This document shows, piece by piece, positions 32,824-42,275 of a DNA stretch of 56,492 bases. Below the pieces are notes generated by a model that saw only the letters and a list, made by a program, of their open reading frames with translations, did not search any database and had not been told where the DNA came from. How positions within the stretch are numbered: position 1 is the first letter of the stretch; the number at the start of each line of letters is the position of its first letter. The stretch comes from Paenibacillaceae bacterium (lineage in GTDB: Bacteria; Bacillota; Bacilli; Paenibacillales; Paenibacillaceae): positions 1 through 56,492 of the forward strand of contig REGQ01000037.1 of NCBI GenBank assembly GCA_004134985.1, read 5' to 3'. Both the position numbers and the translations under genes were made by a program.

Positions 32824-32890
32824 ATGACAAATGTCATGCCTCCCGCATTGACGTTTATGACTACAAGAAAGCGTCATTATTTTCTATGAT
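32824..32890 (+). promoter_or_regulatory. des control region with DesR-type palindrome
   Basis: An inverted repeat ATGACAAATGTCAT (32824-32837) lies 47 bp before a -10 TATGAT (32885-32890). Further half-sites TTATGAC (about 32855) and GCGTCATTA (about 32871) follow. The -35 is poor, as expected of a promoter that needs an activator. In Bacillus subtilis phosphorylated DesR binds upstream of des; the match to its exact operator was not checked. Confidence 0.5.
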
Positions 32891-32963
32891 AGAAGTATAG
32901 AAAAAACTGACGACGAATTCCGAGTAGTCATGTCCGTCATATAATGAGGAGGAAATCCGTGCA

Positions 32964-34058
32964 ATGACACGTGCGAAACAAGCCAGCCTGAGAAAAGACG
33001 TCGCCCCTTATGAGAAAACCGATTTGAAGTCGAGCATTAGACAACTGATTAATACGGTAGGTCCCTTAATCATACTTTGGTATGCGGCCTATTTAAGTTT
33101 GTCGATCTCCTACTGGCTAACGCTTCCGATTGCCGTTGTAACTGCCGGATTTGTTATTCGCACATTCATTATTTTTCATGACTGCTGCCATCAATCCTTC
33201 TTCAAAAGCAAGCGGGCCAATGACATCGTCGGCACCATTGCCGGTGTCTTGACGCATGTGCCTTATATGCAGTGGAAATACACCCATTCGATGCATCATT
33301 CCACCAGTGGGAATTTGGATAAGCGAGGCATCGGCGACATTTGGGTGCTGACGGTGGATGAATATAAAGCGTCGACAAAATGGCGCCGCATCGCATATCG
33401 CATCTATCGCAATCCGGTTGTTATGTTCGGACTGGGTCCAATCGGTGTTTTCCTGATTGATTATCGTTTTAATCGCCGCGGCGCCAAGCGCAAGGAGCGT
33501 ATGAATACGTATTTGACCAATATTTTGATTGTAGCGTTGTATGCTGTGCTGATCTGGGCTATCGGCTGGCAGTCATTTCTGCTCGTGCAGGGACCGGTAT
33601 TTTTCATGTCGGGGCTGTTTGGCATCTGGTTGTTCTACGTTCAGCATCAATTTGAAGATTCCTACTATGAAACCGATGATGAGTGGAGCTACGTTAAGGC
33701 TGCTGTCGAAGGAAGCTCTTACTATAAATTGCCGAAGCCGCTGCAATGGATGACCGGGAATATCGGGTTTCATCATGTGCATCATTTGAGCCCTCGTGTA
33801 CCAAACTATAACTTGGAAAAAGCGCATAATGCCGCTACGCCGCTGCAGAATGCGACCACGATTACTTTGCGTACGAGCTTGCAATCGCTGAAATTCCGCC
33901 TGTGGGATGAAGAGAACAAAGTTTTTGTTGGATTCAAGAAATTGGCGAAGAGAGCGGATAATAAAGCCGTTCATAACTCGGCTCCTATTTTGGAAACTGC
34001 CGAACAGGCAGCCGTTGAAACTGATTTTTCAAGAAAAGCAACCGCGGGAAGCGGCTAA
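32964..34058 (+). CDS. des: acyl-lipid desaturase
   Basis: 364 residues, membrane-bound di-iron desaturase that puts a cis double bond into existing phospholipid acyl chains when membranes stiffen in the cold. The three histidine boxes are intact: HDCCHQ (about 75), HSMHHST (about 111) and HHVHH (about 272). Four membrane helices surround them. The last 45 residues are polar and extend past the usual end. ATG follows GAGGAGGAAATCC. The desK-desR pair directly downstream confirms the assignment. Confidence 0.95.
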   Translation: MTRAKQASLRKDVAPYEKTDLKSSIRQLINTVGPLIILWYAAYLSLSISYWLTLPIAVVTAGFVIRTFIIFHDCCHQSFFKSKRANDIVGTIAGVLTHVPYMQWKYTHSMHHSTSGNLDKRGIGDIWVLTVDEYKASTKWRRIAYRIYRNPVVMFGLGPIGVFLIDYRFNRRGAKRKERMNTYLTNILIVALYAVLIWAIGWQSFLLVQGPVFFMSGLFGIWLFYVQHQFEDSYYETDDEWSYVKAAVEGSSYYKLPKPLQWMTGNIGFHHVHHLSPRVPNYNLEKAHNAATPLQNATTITLRTSLQSLKFRLWDEENKVFVGFKKLAKRADNKAVHNSAPILETAEQAAVETDFSRKATAGSG

Positions 34059-34119
34059 ATATGATAAAATAGCAAAAAAGCCAATGCAATGCCTGGTGAA
34101 ATGAGGGAAGGAAAGCTCG

Positions 34120-35256
34120 ATGAACAAATGGTACCAGATTTTTCAGAAGAGCACGGGACTCAGCGTTTATGTATGGGTTATGTTCTGTATCCTTCCTTTC
34201 TATTTTATTTTTAAATCGTCATCGACCTATGAGGTCGTGTCCGGCATAGTCATGATCATTCTGTTCTTCTTTTGCTACTTTCGTTCGTTCACATCGAAGG
34301 GGTGGCTGGTGTACTTTTGGACTGGCGTGCAAATCATCATTTCCATCGCGATGACACTGCTGTTCAGCTATGTTTATTTTGCGATTTTTCTGGCGTTTTT
34401 TATTGGCAACATTCAAAATAGAGCGGGATTCTTCACCTTGTATTCCATTCATTTGCTAAGTACGTTCATTACCGTCAATTACGGATTTGTGACGCAGAAG
34501 AAGCTGCTGTTTACGCAATTTCCATTTATTCTAATCAGCTTGATCGTGGTCATCTTGCTGCCGTTCAATACTTACAACCGCAACAAGCAGGGACAGCTTG
34601 AAGGACAGCTGGAAGACGCTAACAAACGAATTTCCGAGCTGGTCAAGCTGGAGGAGCGTCAGCGGATTGCCCGTGATTTGCATGATACGCTGGGACAGAA
34701 ACTTTCCTTGATTGGACTCAAGAGCGACCTTGCAGGCAAGCTGATGCGCAAAAATCTGGCGCAGGCGCAGGCCGAAATTAACGATGTGCGGCAAACCGCG
34801 CGCAGCGCGCTCAAGGAAGTCCGGGAAATGGTAACTCAGATGCGCGGAACGAGGCTGGAAGATGAGGTATTCCGTGTCAAGCAAATAATGAAGGCAGCCG
34901 AAATCAACTTTGCTGTTGAAGGAAGTCCTGTCCTTAACAATACATCGCTCCTTACGGAAAATGTGCTTAGCATGTGTCTGAAGGAAGCGATCACGAACGT
35001 AGTCAAGCATAGCAGTGCGACACTATGCACGCTTACGATCGAATCGCTGCGCAGCGAGCTTGTGTTGAAAATTAAGGACAATGGAATTGGCATTGATGAT
35101 CAAGTCAGCTGTTTTCGCGGCAATGGACTGAGCGGCATGAGGGAACGGATTGAATTTATGAATGGCAGTTTGGAGATTGTATCGAATAACGGAACAATGG
35201 TCATCATTAAAGTACCGAATGTGGTCAAACTTCCGGAAGAGGAGGCAGGCGTATGA
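34120..35256 (+). CDS. desK: membrane thermosensor histidine kinase DesK
   Basis: 378 residues. Five membrane helices fill the first 155 residues, then a linking coiled coil and the HisKA_3 motif RQRIARDLHDTLGQK with phosphoacceptor His188, the same position as in Bacillus subtilis DesK. The ATPase domain shows NVVKHS, IKDNGIGI and NGLSGMRERI. It senses bilayer thickness/order and switches between kinase and phosphatase toward DesR. ATG follows GGGAAGGAAAG; the end overlaps desR as ATGA. Confidence 0.95.
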   Translation: MNKWYQIFQKSTGLSVYVWVMFCILPFYFIFKSSSTYEVVSGIVMIILFFFCYFRSFTSKGWLVYFWTGVQIIISIAMTLLFSYVYFAIFLAFFIGNIQNRAGFFTLYSIHLLSTFITVNYGFVTQKKLLFTQFPFILISLIVVILLPFNTYNRNKQGQLEGQLEDANKRISELVKLEERQRIARDLHDTLGQKLSLIGLKSDLAGKLMRKNLAQAQAEINDVRQTARSALKEVREMVTQMRGTRLEDEVFRVKQIMKAAEINFAVEGSPVLNNTSLLTENVLSMCLKEAITNVVKHSSATLCTLTIESLRSELVLKIKDNGIGIDDQVSCFRGNGLSGMRERIEFMNGSLEIVSNNGTMVIIKVPNVVKLPEEEAGV

Positions 35257-35852
35257 TTCGCATCGTTATTGCTGAAGATCAACGGATGCTGCTGGGCGCT
35301 TTGGCTTCACTGCTTGACCTGGAGGAAGATATGCAGGTCGTAGGCAGAGCCGGGAATGGCGAAGAAGCGCTCACTCTGGTTAATATGCACAAACCGGATA
35401 TTTGTATTATGGATATTGAGATGCCGCTTAAGACTGGGCTTGATGTCGCCGAAGAACTGCGGGGACGGGATTGCAAAGTGCTGATTCTCACCACCTTTGC
35501 CCGCTCCGGCTATTTCGAGCGCGCGTTGAAGGCAGGCGTCAGCGGATATTTGCTTAAGGACAGTCCAAGCGAGGAATTGGCCGATTCGATCCGCAGTATT
35601 ATGGCAGGCCGCCGGATCTATGCTTCGGAGCTTGTCGACGAAGCGTATGGGCAGGGGAACCCGCTCACCGAGCGGGAGAAGGAAGTGCTGGGACTGGTCG
35701 CTGACGGCAAGAATACGAAAGAAATCGCCAGCGAGCTGTTTATTACGACAGGCACAGTGCGCAACTATATATCTGTTATTCTTGACAAGCTTGGTGTGAG
35801 CAACAGGATTGAGGCGATTACACGTTTTAAGGAAAAAGGCTGGTTCAGGTGA
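35253..35852 (+). CDS. desR: response regulator DesR (NarL/LuxR family)
   Basis: 199 residues. Receiver domain with acidic pair Glu8-Asp9, phosphoacceptor Asp54 in CIMDIEMPLKTG and Lys in LLKDSP; C-terminal LuxR-type HTH (NPLTEREKEVLGLVADGKN, then SELFITTGTVRNYIS). It activates des when phosphorylated. The start overlaps the desK stop. Its last four codons lie inside the terminator stem. Confidence 0.95.
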   Translation: MIRIVIAEDQRMLLGALASLLDLEEDMQVVGRAGNGEEALTLVNMHKPDICIMDIEMPLKTGLDVAEELRGRDCKVLILTTFARSGYFERALKAGVSGYLLKDSPSEELADSIRSIMAGRRIYASELVDEAYGQGNPLTEREKEVLGLVADGKNTKEIASELFITTGTVRNYISVILDKLGVSNRIEAITRFKEKGWFR

Positions 35853-35889
35853 ATGGGGATAACCCATCTGCCTGAGCCAGCCTTTTTTA
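35836..35889 (+). terminator. terminator overlapping the desR 3' end
   Basis: Long hairpin: GGCTGGTTCAGG-TG-AATGGG with CCCAT-CTG-CCTGAGCCAGCC, then TTTTTT. The stop codon of desR is within the left arm. Confidence 0.92.
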
Positions 35890-35965
35890 AAACGGCGAGC
35901 CGTTGGCGGCTGGCATGGGGCAGTGCTGGGATGCAGGGGTGCGGCATTGGGCAGGGGAGGAGCCG

Positions 35966-36259
35966 AAGGTCGCCGGATCGCGTGGAGTAGGGCAGAAGCG
36001 CGGGAGAGGCGAAGGTCGCCGGATCGCGGAGCGGGACAGAAGCGAGGGAGAGGAGGAGGTCGCCGGATCGCCGGAGTGGGACAGAAGCGCGGGAGAGGAG
36101 GAGGTCGCCGGATCGTGGAGCGGGGCAGAAGCACGGAGGCGGAGGTCGCTGAATCGCGGAGTCGGGCAGAAGCGAGGGAGAGGAGGAGGGCGCCGGATCG
36201 CGGAGTGGGACAGAAGCGAGGGAGAGGAGGAGGTCGCTGGATCGCGGAGTGGGACAGAA
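35966..36259. repeat. 45-bp purine-rich minisatellite
   Basis: Seven tandem copies of about 45 bp (one is 41 and the first 50) share AGGTCGCCGGATCGCGGAG, GGGACAGAAGCG and GGGAGAGGAGG. The period is a multiple of three, so long open frames appear on both strands and are artefacts. It is strongly purine-biased on the plus strand. Confidence 0.9.
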
Positions 36260-36342
36260 CGCAGTTGCAGGGCTCGATACGCAAGGCGGTGCAGTGGTGC
36301 GTTTTGTCATGGCGCAGCCCGAAGTAATTCGATCTGAGAGTC

Positions 36343-36652
36343 TTCTATATAAATTGAACGAAAGAATTGTCATAGGGGGTAAATTGTTGTATTTTGTACA
36401 ACATATCCAGACGTATGGGCCGATTTTCGTGAAATTGTTGTAAAAAATACAATAATTTTTAATATAATTTACTTTTAAGGATAAAATGTTGTAGTTTATA
36501 CAACAATTTCACTTTTTTCGCAGACGTTCGATTGTTGTGGTTGGCTGTCAACACGTATCACTCCACCGCGCTGTGCGCTGCGCGATAAAATACAAAATTT
36601 GTTCTCTTCTCTGTCCCCTTGCGATATTCATTCGTTCAATTTATATATAGGG
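36343..36652. repeat. MITE-like element with 51-nt array, locus B
   Basis: An inverted repeat sharing TATATAAATTGAACGAA flanks this segment (36346-36363 and 36631-36650), with weaker pairing extending inward. Inside lie units at 36382, 36433, 36484 and about 36530 that open with AAWTGTTGTA and close with TACAACAA-like halves, at 51, 51 and 46 bp. The same units with the same spacing are at 1097-1275. No gene is present. From here to the lipoprotein gene at 36882 nothing else is seen. Confidence 0.75.
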
Positions 36653-36881
36653 CCAAAAACACCAAGATTAAAACGGTCCACAATGAATCGTCACGCTCCG
36701 TGTGGAAGCGAAAATCTCGAATCAGCCCGCACCTCTTATGGAAAATAATAATTTAATAGACTCTTAAGGTTTTATTCAGTTTATTTTCAGATCCTTGATT
36801 TACAATGTTAATAATCGCGCAAACCAACATCCTGTATACAGCACTTGCGCAATTGACACAAATCGCAGGAGGTAGCACGAA

Positions 36882-37265
36882 ATGAAAAAGTTCCAAAAAA
36901 TGAACACAACGAAACTGCTCTTTGCATCCCTGACTCTGTCCCTTGTGATCAGCGCTTGCGGGACAAGCAATGTTGACCCGCAATCTGACGTGAATAACTC
37001 GACTTCGACGGAAATGTCGCCAAATGATACGAATTCCTCCAACAATAACAATCAAGAAGAGGATGCGCCAGCAAATCAGCTGGAAGGTGGAGGCACGCCA
37101 TTGATGCCGTCGGCTGATGAGCAGAAGCCGTCCGAGGGTGACGACAAGGACAAATCGGTATCTTCAGATGACAATGACAACGACAAGGAAGCGGAAGCAC
37201 CGCCGACTGACGAGGAAGACAGCGCTACGTTAAATCCTGATGATGAGACTCCCAGCGATAGTTAG
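36882..37265 (+). CDS. acidic low-complexity lipoprotein
   Basis: 127 residues. Signal peptide with lipobox VISAC (Cys at about residue 26), after which the mature chain is almost wholly Asp, Glu, Asn, Ser, Pro and Thr, without a folded domain. Such chains act as flexible surface-attached polyanions; no function can be named. AGGAGGTAGCACGAA precedes ATG. It stands alone with a terminator behind it. Confidence 0.75.
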   Translation: MKKFQKMNTTKLLFASLTLSLVISACGTSNVDPQSDVNNSTSTEMSPNDTNSSNNNNQEEDAPANQLEGGGTPLMPSADEQKPSEGDDKDKSVSSDDNDNDKEAEAPPTDEEDSATLNPDDETPSDS

Positions 37266-37352
37266 GCGCTTGCCGGTACAGAGGTTGAGGTAGATGACAT
37301 ATAAGCAGTCATACATCTACTATACTTAGTCCGTTATACAAATGCACAATAG

Positions 37353-37390
37353 CAAAAAGCAAGGGCGGCCCCGGCCACCGTTGCTTTTTG
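37353..37390. terminator. bidirectional terminator
   Basis: CAAAAAGCAAGGGCGG pairs with CCACCGTTGCTTTTTG; the T-run on each strand serves the lipoprotein gene and the convergent ABC operon. Confidence 0.85.
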
Positions 37391-37418
37391 CTGCAGGCAT
37401 AACCTGTTGTGAAGCTGC

Positions 37419-38564
37419 TTAACGATCGGCGTGCTGCTCGCGCCTGCGCTTCCAAAGCAGCAGAGCTACGCCTGCCACAATCAGCGAGATATGAAGAAGC
37501 GGCTGAACATACACAGGATAGCGGAGTGCAGTTAAATTTTTGATTAACAGGTCGAGCAGCAGACCGAGCAGAACAATCCCCAGCAGCACCTGCGCGCCGG
37601 CGAGCGTTATATAGTTAGGAGCAATGCTGGAAATAAAGGCGCTCAGCAGCGCTGCCGCCAATGCCGCGGCATACAAGGCGATAAGCGATAGTGCGATATA
37701 CTGTGCAAAGGTAGGGTCGAGCCAAAAAATATGATTATTGCCGAATGAATTAATGCCAAGCTGATAAAATATTTGCGTACCTTGTTGACGATACAACAAC
37801 AGAAATGTACCTGCCTGTGCAGTAATTAGCATCGTGGCGGCGAGAAGTGATGCGAGCAATTTCGTTGAAAATATTTTGCGGCCCTGTCGAGAACTGTATT
37901 GCAGCTGATAAACCCCATTTTTCTTATCCCGAATATAGATGGGCGATACCATAAGCATGACACTAAGCAGGGCAAGCACCAGTACATACTTAATCAATTC
38001 ATTGTAATTTTCCAATACAAAATAGGGGAAGGGACTGTTGAAGGCATTAACATCAAGCAACTGCTGAATACGTGTTTTCTGTGCGTTGCTCAGCTGTTCC
38101 GGGTAACTGTATAGCCTGAATCGGTTTTCACTGACATTCTCATAGCTTTTAATCAGTCCTGTTCTGACCTGTAATTCATACATCATCTCACTCTTCAATT
38201 CAAAGAATAAGTAATTGCGCAGCGCGTCAATATTTTTGTTCGAATCCAGATTGATCAAAGCGTCATAGTTTGCAATGCCGGCTTCTTTGAAGCGCGGATC
38301 AGCTTGCATAAAACGATCGGCTTCCTCAATTTGCGCTGTATATTGCCGCTTAAAATGTTCGAACTCTTCTTCATCCATCTCTACGCCATAGTTGTTAACC
38401 ATTTGCTCACTGATGCGGTAATAATCAAGCTCCGGCCTGCCATTGGGAAAATATTCGAAATAAAAGCTAATAAACAATTGATAGATAAACAAGTTGATGA
38501 GCAGGAAGAGCAGCAGCATTTTGGGCTGAAAAATTTTCTTGAGTTCATATAATAATACAACCAC
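37419..38564 (-). CDS. ABC-2-type permease, last gene of ECF-ABC operon
   Basis: 381 residues. One N-terminal helix (about 14-35), a 150-residue extracellular or cytoplasmic loop with many charges, then five C-terminal helices and a basic tail. The layout is that of ABC-2 permeases with a large first loop. It starts with GTG, GGGAG lying 10 bp upstream. It is 21 bp after the related permease gene and shares topology with it, so the two probably form a heterodimer. Confidence 0.8.
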   Translation of the reverse strand: MVVLLYELKKIFQPKMLLLFLLINLFIYQLFISFYFEYFPNGRPELDYYRISEQMVNNYGVEMDEEEFEHFKRQYTAQIEEADRFMQADPRFKEAGIANYDALINLDSNKNIDALRNYLFFELKSEMMYELQVRTGLIKSYENVSENRFRLYSYPEQLSNAQKTRIQQLLDVNAFNSPFPYFVLENYNELIKYVLVLALLSVMLMVSPIYIRDKKNGVYQLQYSSRQGRKIFSTKLLASLLAATMLITAQAGTFLLLYRQQGTQIFYQLGINSFGNNHIFWLDPTFAQYIALSLIALYAAALAAALLSAFISSIAPNYITLAGAQVLLGIVLLGLLLDLLIKNLTALRYPVYVQPLLHISLIVAGVALLLWKRRREQHADR

Positions 38565-38585
38565 TCGTATCAGACTCCCTTATCA

Positions 38586-39863
38586 CTAAATCGACTGGTG
38601 CTTGAATCTTTTTAAGGTGAAAAGACAAGCGATTGTCAGCAACACCATCCAGCAGCTTATTGTCGTCATTTCATAACCTTTGAAGGTGAGAAATGCGCCC
38701 CCCTCCGTAAAAAAGCGATGCGGGTTCAGGATCAGGTGGAAGGGTGTAAAATAACTGATGAACACGGCATTGGAATGCAGCGGAATTAGCGATGACAGCA
38801 ATATCGCCCCGCCATAACAAATGGCAAATCCAACAAGCACCAGGTAACTGTTGCTAAGAAAATGCGCCAATAGGAAGGCAATGGCACTAAACAGCAGTTG
38901 CACGAAATAAACAACGATGACAACACCTAATAAGTAAGTCAAAACCGACATTTCCCACCATGAGATGAGCGGGAATTTTTCGCCATTAAAATAACTGCTG
39001 ATTGGCACCTGCCACAGACCGCTGTAGCTGTAGGTGGAGAAGTAAACGGCTAGTGCAAAACCTATAATGACTGTTGTAACGATCACGGTTGCCGCTAACG
39101 AGACGAACAGCTTGTCTACGGCCAGATTTCGGCCTCGTTTCGTCGAATAGACAAGCGATTGGGTCCGATTTTCAAATTCATATTTCGTCACATAGCCTGT
39201 GATAAGTACAACAAGAACCAGCAGCTCGAACATCATCGTGCCAAACAGTGTTTTAAATAGCAGGCTGTGCATTTCATACGCTTTGCCCCAGAAAAACATC
39301 GTTTTATGTTCGCCGTTGGCAATCAATTGATTAAGCCTTGTATCAAGCTTGGCATAGCGCTGCAATACCGTATTGGCTGCCGCGCCGCTGAACCCGTATT
39401 TGTCTATCTCAAATTGTGCTATGGCAGCTACATCAAGCTGCTCATATACCGCATCTATTCCCTGAATTAGCCCATAATACGTTTCGATCTCGGCCAATTC
39501 CGCGAAGAAGTCAATCTCAGTCTGCAGATACAACTCCGGTTGCCCGGCAACGTATTGCATGTAATTGTCATATTCAAAAAAATCGGCGGCATGTTCATAC
39601 GACTGTGAAGCGGTTTGCTGCGTCTTTTTATTCAACTCGCTCAACTGCTCGTTATAGTAGCTTTCCAATTCAGTAGTAAAAGGTTGATCAATGGTGAAGC
39701 CAAAACGGTCCACCAGCCGATTAAGCACGCTCAGATTCTTTTCAAGATAGGAATATTGCAGGACGAGCAGCAGATTGAGGGCACAGAACACCACAATCAG
39801 AATTAAAATAATGGGCGACAACAGCGCTTTACGCAGTTCATAAAGGCGGATGCGCAGCAGCAT
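38586..39863 (-). CDS. ABC-2-type permease
   Basis: 425 residues with one N-terminal helix (about 12-32), a long loop of some 170 residues rich in Glu, Gln and Tyr, and five C-terminal helices. Similar in plan to the next permease, suggesting an ancient duplication. Its ATG overlaps the ATPase stop (TAATG), so both are coupled. The substrate is unknown. Confidence 0.82.
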   Translation of the reverse strand: MLLRIRLYELRKALLSPIILILIVVFCALNLLLVLQYSYLEKNLSVLNRLVDRFGFTIDQPFTTELESYYNEQLSELNKKTQQTASQSYEHAADFFEYDNYMQYVAGQPELYLQTEIDFFAELAEIETYYGLIQGIDAVYEQLDVAAIAQFEIDKYGFSGAAANTVLQRYAKLDTRLNQLIANGEHKTMFFWGKAYEMHSLLFKTLFGTMMFELLVLVVLITGYVTKYEFENRTQSLVYSTKRGRNLAVDKLFVSLAATVIVTTVIIGFALAVYFSTYSYSGLWQVPISSYFNGEKFPLISWWEMSVLTYLLGVVIVVYFVQLLFSAIAFLLAHFLSNSYLVLVGFAICYGGAILLSSLIPLHSNAVFISYFTPFHLILNPHRFFTEGGAFLTFKGYEMTTISCWMVLLTIACLFTLKRFKHQSI

Positions 39864-40744
39864 TAAAACGTCCCCTGTGTTCTGGCTTCGTCTTGATAAA
39901 TATAAATAAATAAATCTTCAAGATTGGGCACGACAGCCTTCCACCCTGCCTCAGCCGTTCCTTGATGCACAAACCGTATTTTCAATTTGCCGCCTTCCTG
40001 CTTTTCAGCTACCGTCAAGTAACGTGCCCGAAAGTCGATTGCCTGTGAAAATTCGACTTCCGTCTCATAGACGGAGCCTGCGATCAGCTTGGACAACTCG
40101 TGAATCGTATCTTTATAGCGTATCCGGCTGTCTTTGATCATCACAATTTCGCTGGCAATCGATTCGACATCGGAGACGATATGAGTGGAGAGAATAACGA
40201 TCCGATCACGAGCCAGATCAGTGAGCAGATTGCGGAAACGCACCCGTTCCTTGGGGTCCAGCCCAGCTGTCGGTTCGTCCAAAATGAGTATTTGGGGATC
40301 GTTCAGCATCGCTTGAGCAATTCCGACCCGCTGAATCATGCCGCCGGAAAACTTCTTCATCTTTTTGTTCATCACATCTTCCAGGGCAACAAGCCGCAGC
40401 AGTTCTGCGGTGCGGGCTTTGGCTGTTTTGAGCGGGATGCCCTTCAAGGCGGCAAGATAAAGCAAATACTGTGTGGGACTATAATTTTTGTAATAGCCGA
40501 ATTGCTGGGGGAGATACCCAATCAGCTCGCGGTAGCGCTCATCCATGCGGATGATGTTTTCCCCTTGATACAAAATTTCTCCCTTGGTAGGGAATAGCAA
40601 GGTAGCGAGCATTTTGATCAACGTCGTTTTGCCAGCGCCATTGGGGGCGAGCAAGCCGTATACACCGTTCGTGAATTCAAGATTAATGTCCTGCAAGGCA
40701 CAGAAGCTGCCGTAATGTTTGGTAACTTGATGAACCGTCAACAT
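39863..40744 (-). CDS. ABC transporter ATP-binding protein
   Basis: 293 residues. Walker A APNGAGKTT, Q-loop YLPQQFGYYK, signature FSGGMIQRVG, Walker B ILILDEPTAGLDPKERVRF and switch His in STHIVSD. A 90-residue C-terminal extension is of the kind seen in exporters of peptides and antibiotics. Start ATG is 8 bp behind GGAGGTACG, inside the preceding gene's end. It energises the two permeases encoded downstream. Confidence 0.9.
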   Translation of the reverse strand: MLTVHQVTKHYGSFCALQDINLEFTNGVYGLLAPNGAGKTTLIKMLATLLFPTKGEILYQGENIIRMDERYRELIGYLPQQFGYYKNYSPTQYLLYLAALKGIPLKTAKARTAELLRLVALEDVMNKKMKKFSGGMIQRVGIAQAMLNDPQILILDEPTAGLDPKERVRFRNLLTDLARDRIVILSTHIVSDVESIASEIVMIKDSRIRYKDTIHELSKLIAGSVYETEVEFSQAIDFRARYLTVAEKQEGGKLKIRFVHQGTAEAGWKAVVPNLEDLFIYIYQDEARTQGTF

Positions 40745-40745
40745 G

Positions 40746-41549
40746 CTAGATCGTACCTCCTGTACTGCGGAATGAAATTAGTCGCTTTAGATGTCTGCAA
40801 TAGAGGGCGACCCCCGCGAACGTGATGATCATATAGACAAAAGTCGGAATGCTGGTCAGCACTTGCAGATAAACGGAGGAACTCAAACTGGCTGCACTCA
40901 GATTGAACACCAGCCAACCGGCGATCAGACTGTTTCTTGCCAGCCGGGAGCGAATGCGCAGCAGCACATACAGGAACAGATTAGCGAATAGAAACAGGGA
41001 AGCGCCAGACAGTGCCAACGCGAACAGCGGGTTAATATCGTGATTGACTGCAGCAAGCACGAAGATGCCGAGCGCATTGACGATCATGCCGAATACGCTG
41101 AACACTAGCATGCGAAAGGCGGCCAACTGATAGATATTGTATTTGCAGCTCATTTCGACATCATACGTGTCGCGGGTACGCTTATTAATGAAGAACAGCG
41201 CAGCGGTGACTAGATAAAGCAAAGGTGACAGAATAAAGAGGAACGAATAAAGCTGATCAATGGAAAAATGCCGGGAGTAAACGAAAAGCTCAGCGCCGAT
41301 GAACCCGTATGCGGCACAGCAGAGCAGCAGGACAAACACGATTTCCGTCCAGTCTCGAAACAGATACTTGAAGCCAAGCTGTGTGTGCATCGTTTTTAAA
41401 GACGTAAGGAAGGAAGGCTGTCGCACAAGCCCGGCTGCAACAATCGACTGCACTTGCAAGGCGACGGCGGCATCATCAGGATAATCGATGGCATGCATGT
41501 CAAACTTGGCCGCATCCGAATGCGGATCAGATGGTTGTTCAGACTTCAT
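40746..41549 (-). CDS. six-helix membrane protein following ECF sigma gene
   Basis: 267 residues. A soluble N-terminus of about 70 residues precedes about six membrane helices in three pairs. It overlaps the sigma gene by 11 bp and is directly upstream of the ABC ATPase. By position it is a candidate membrane-bound anti-sigma factor whose N-terminus would hold the sigma factor, or a third transporter subunit. No zinc-binding HXXXCXXC anti-sigma motif is present. Confidence 0.65.
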   Translation of the reverse strand: MKSEQPSDPHSDAAKFDMHAIDYPDDAAVALQVQSIVAAGLVRQPSFLTSLKTMHTQLGFKYLFRDWTEIVFVLLLCCAAYGFIGAELFVYSRHFSIDQLYSFLFILSPLLYLVTAALFFINKRTRDTYDVEMSCKYNIYQLAAFRMLVFSVFGMIVNALGIFVLAAVNHDINPLFALALSGASLFLFANLFLYVLLRIRSRLARNSLIAGWLVFNLSAASLSSSVYLQVLTSIPTFVYMIITFAGVALYCRHLKRLISFRSTGGTI

Positions 41550-42114
41550 TAGAGGTCACCTCCATACTTCTTTTAATCTTTCGGATCATCGCATAATACT
41601 TGGATTTCACAGTGGATTCGGACAGTTCCAGCAGCGCTGCAATTTCCATAAACGTATACTCGGCAAAAAACTTGAGCCGAAAAATCTGTTGTGCTGCAAT
41701 ATCCAGCGTGCTGACGATAGCAATAATCTGCTCAACATCCTGTTTGTTCTGGACAGTTACCGTGAAATCTTCGGCTCCGGGCAATTCTTCCACGATTGGT
41801 GTGGTCAGCCGATTGTACTTGTAATATTTCGAACGGTAATAGTCGATGAGCCGGTTGGTCGCGATCTTGTAAAGCCATGTTCGGAAGGAAGCACGGCTTT
41901 CATCAAAGTGGGTAATGGATTGCAGCATGCGAATGAAAATTTCCTGCGTTAGATCCATCGCCAACTCCTTGTTCATCGTCTGCTTGTAAACATAGCCGTA
42001 AATCTCCTTGTAATAGCTGGAGACAAGCGCGTCGGCTGCATCCCGATTCGAATGCTGTTTCACCTTTTTAATCCAGCTTGCTTCGTTGCTCATCTCACCG
42101 CTCTCTTTCCCCAT
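41539..42114 (-). CDS. ECF-type RNA polymerase sigma factor
   Basis: 191 residues (184 if the second ATG is the start). Region 2 has VSSYYKEIYGYVYKQTMNKELAMDLTQEIF and FRTWLYKIATNRLIDYYR; region 4 has QIFRLKFFAEYTFMEIAALLELSESTVKSKYYAMIRKI. The domain between is short, as usual for ECF factors. It heads an operon with a membrane protein and an ABC exporter, a pattern seen for envelope-stress or antimicrobial-peptide response systems; the inducer is unknown. No clear RBS separates the two starts. Confidence 0.92.
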   Translation of the reverse strand: MGKESGEMSNEASWIKKVKQHSNRDAADALVSSYYKEIYGYVYKQTMNKELAMDLTQEIFIRMLQSITHFDESRASFRTWLYKIATNRLIDYYRSKYYKYNRLTTPIVEELPGAEDFTVTVQNKQDVEQIIAIVSTLDIAAQQIFRLKFFAEYTFMEIAALLELSESTVKSKYYAMIRKIKRSMEVTSNEV

Positions 42115-42275
42115 GTAAAATCCGCTTGTTTCTATATTCGTAAAAGGTTTGAAAATAGTTTTAGGTGGGTGTAGGAAATATTATACCTTCAAAAGTAGGG
42201 TCAAAACCAAAATCAGATCTCAACGGGGCTCGGGTGTGCTGCTGCGGGTTCGCAGGGTGTTTCCAATCGCCATTC

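Noticed and set aside
35307-36373. Long minus-strand ORFs of 325 and 202 codons
   Set aside because: They lie across the 45-bp minisatellite and antisense to desR; repeat-driven open frames.
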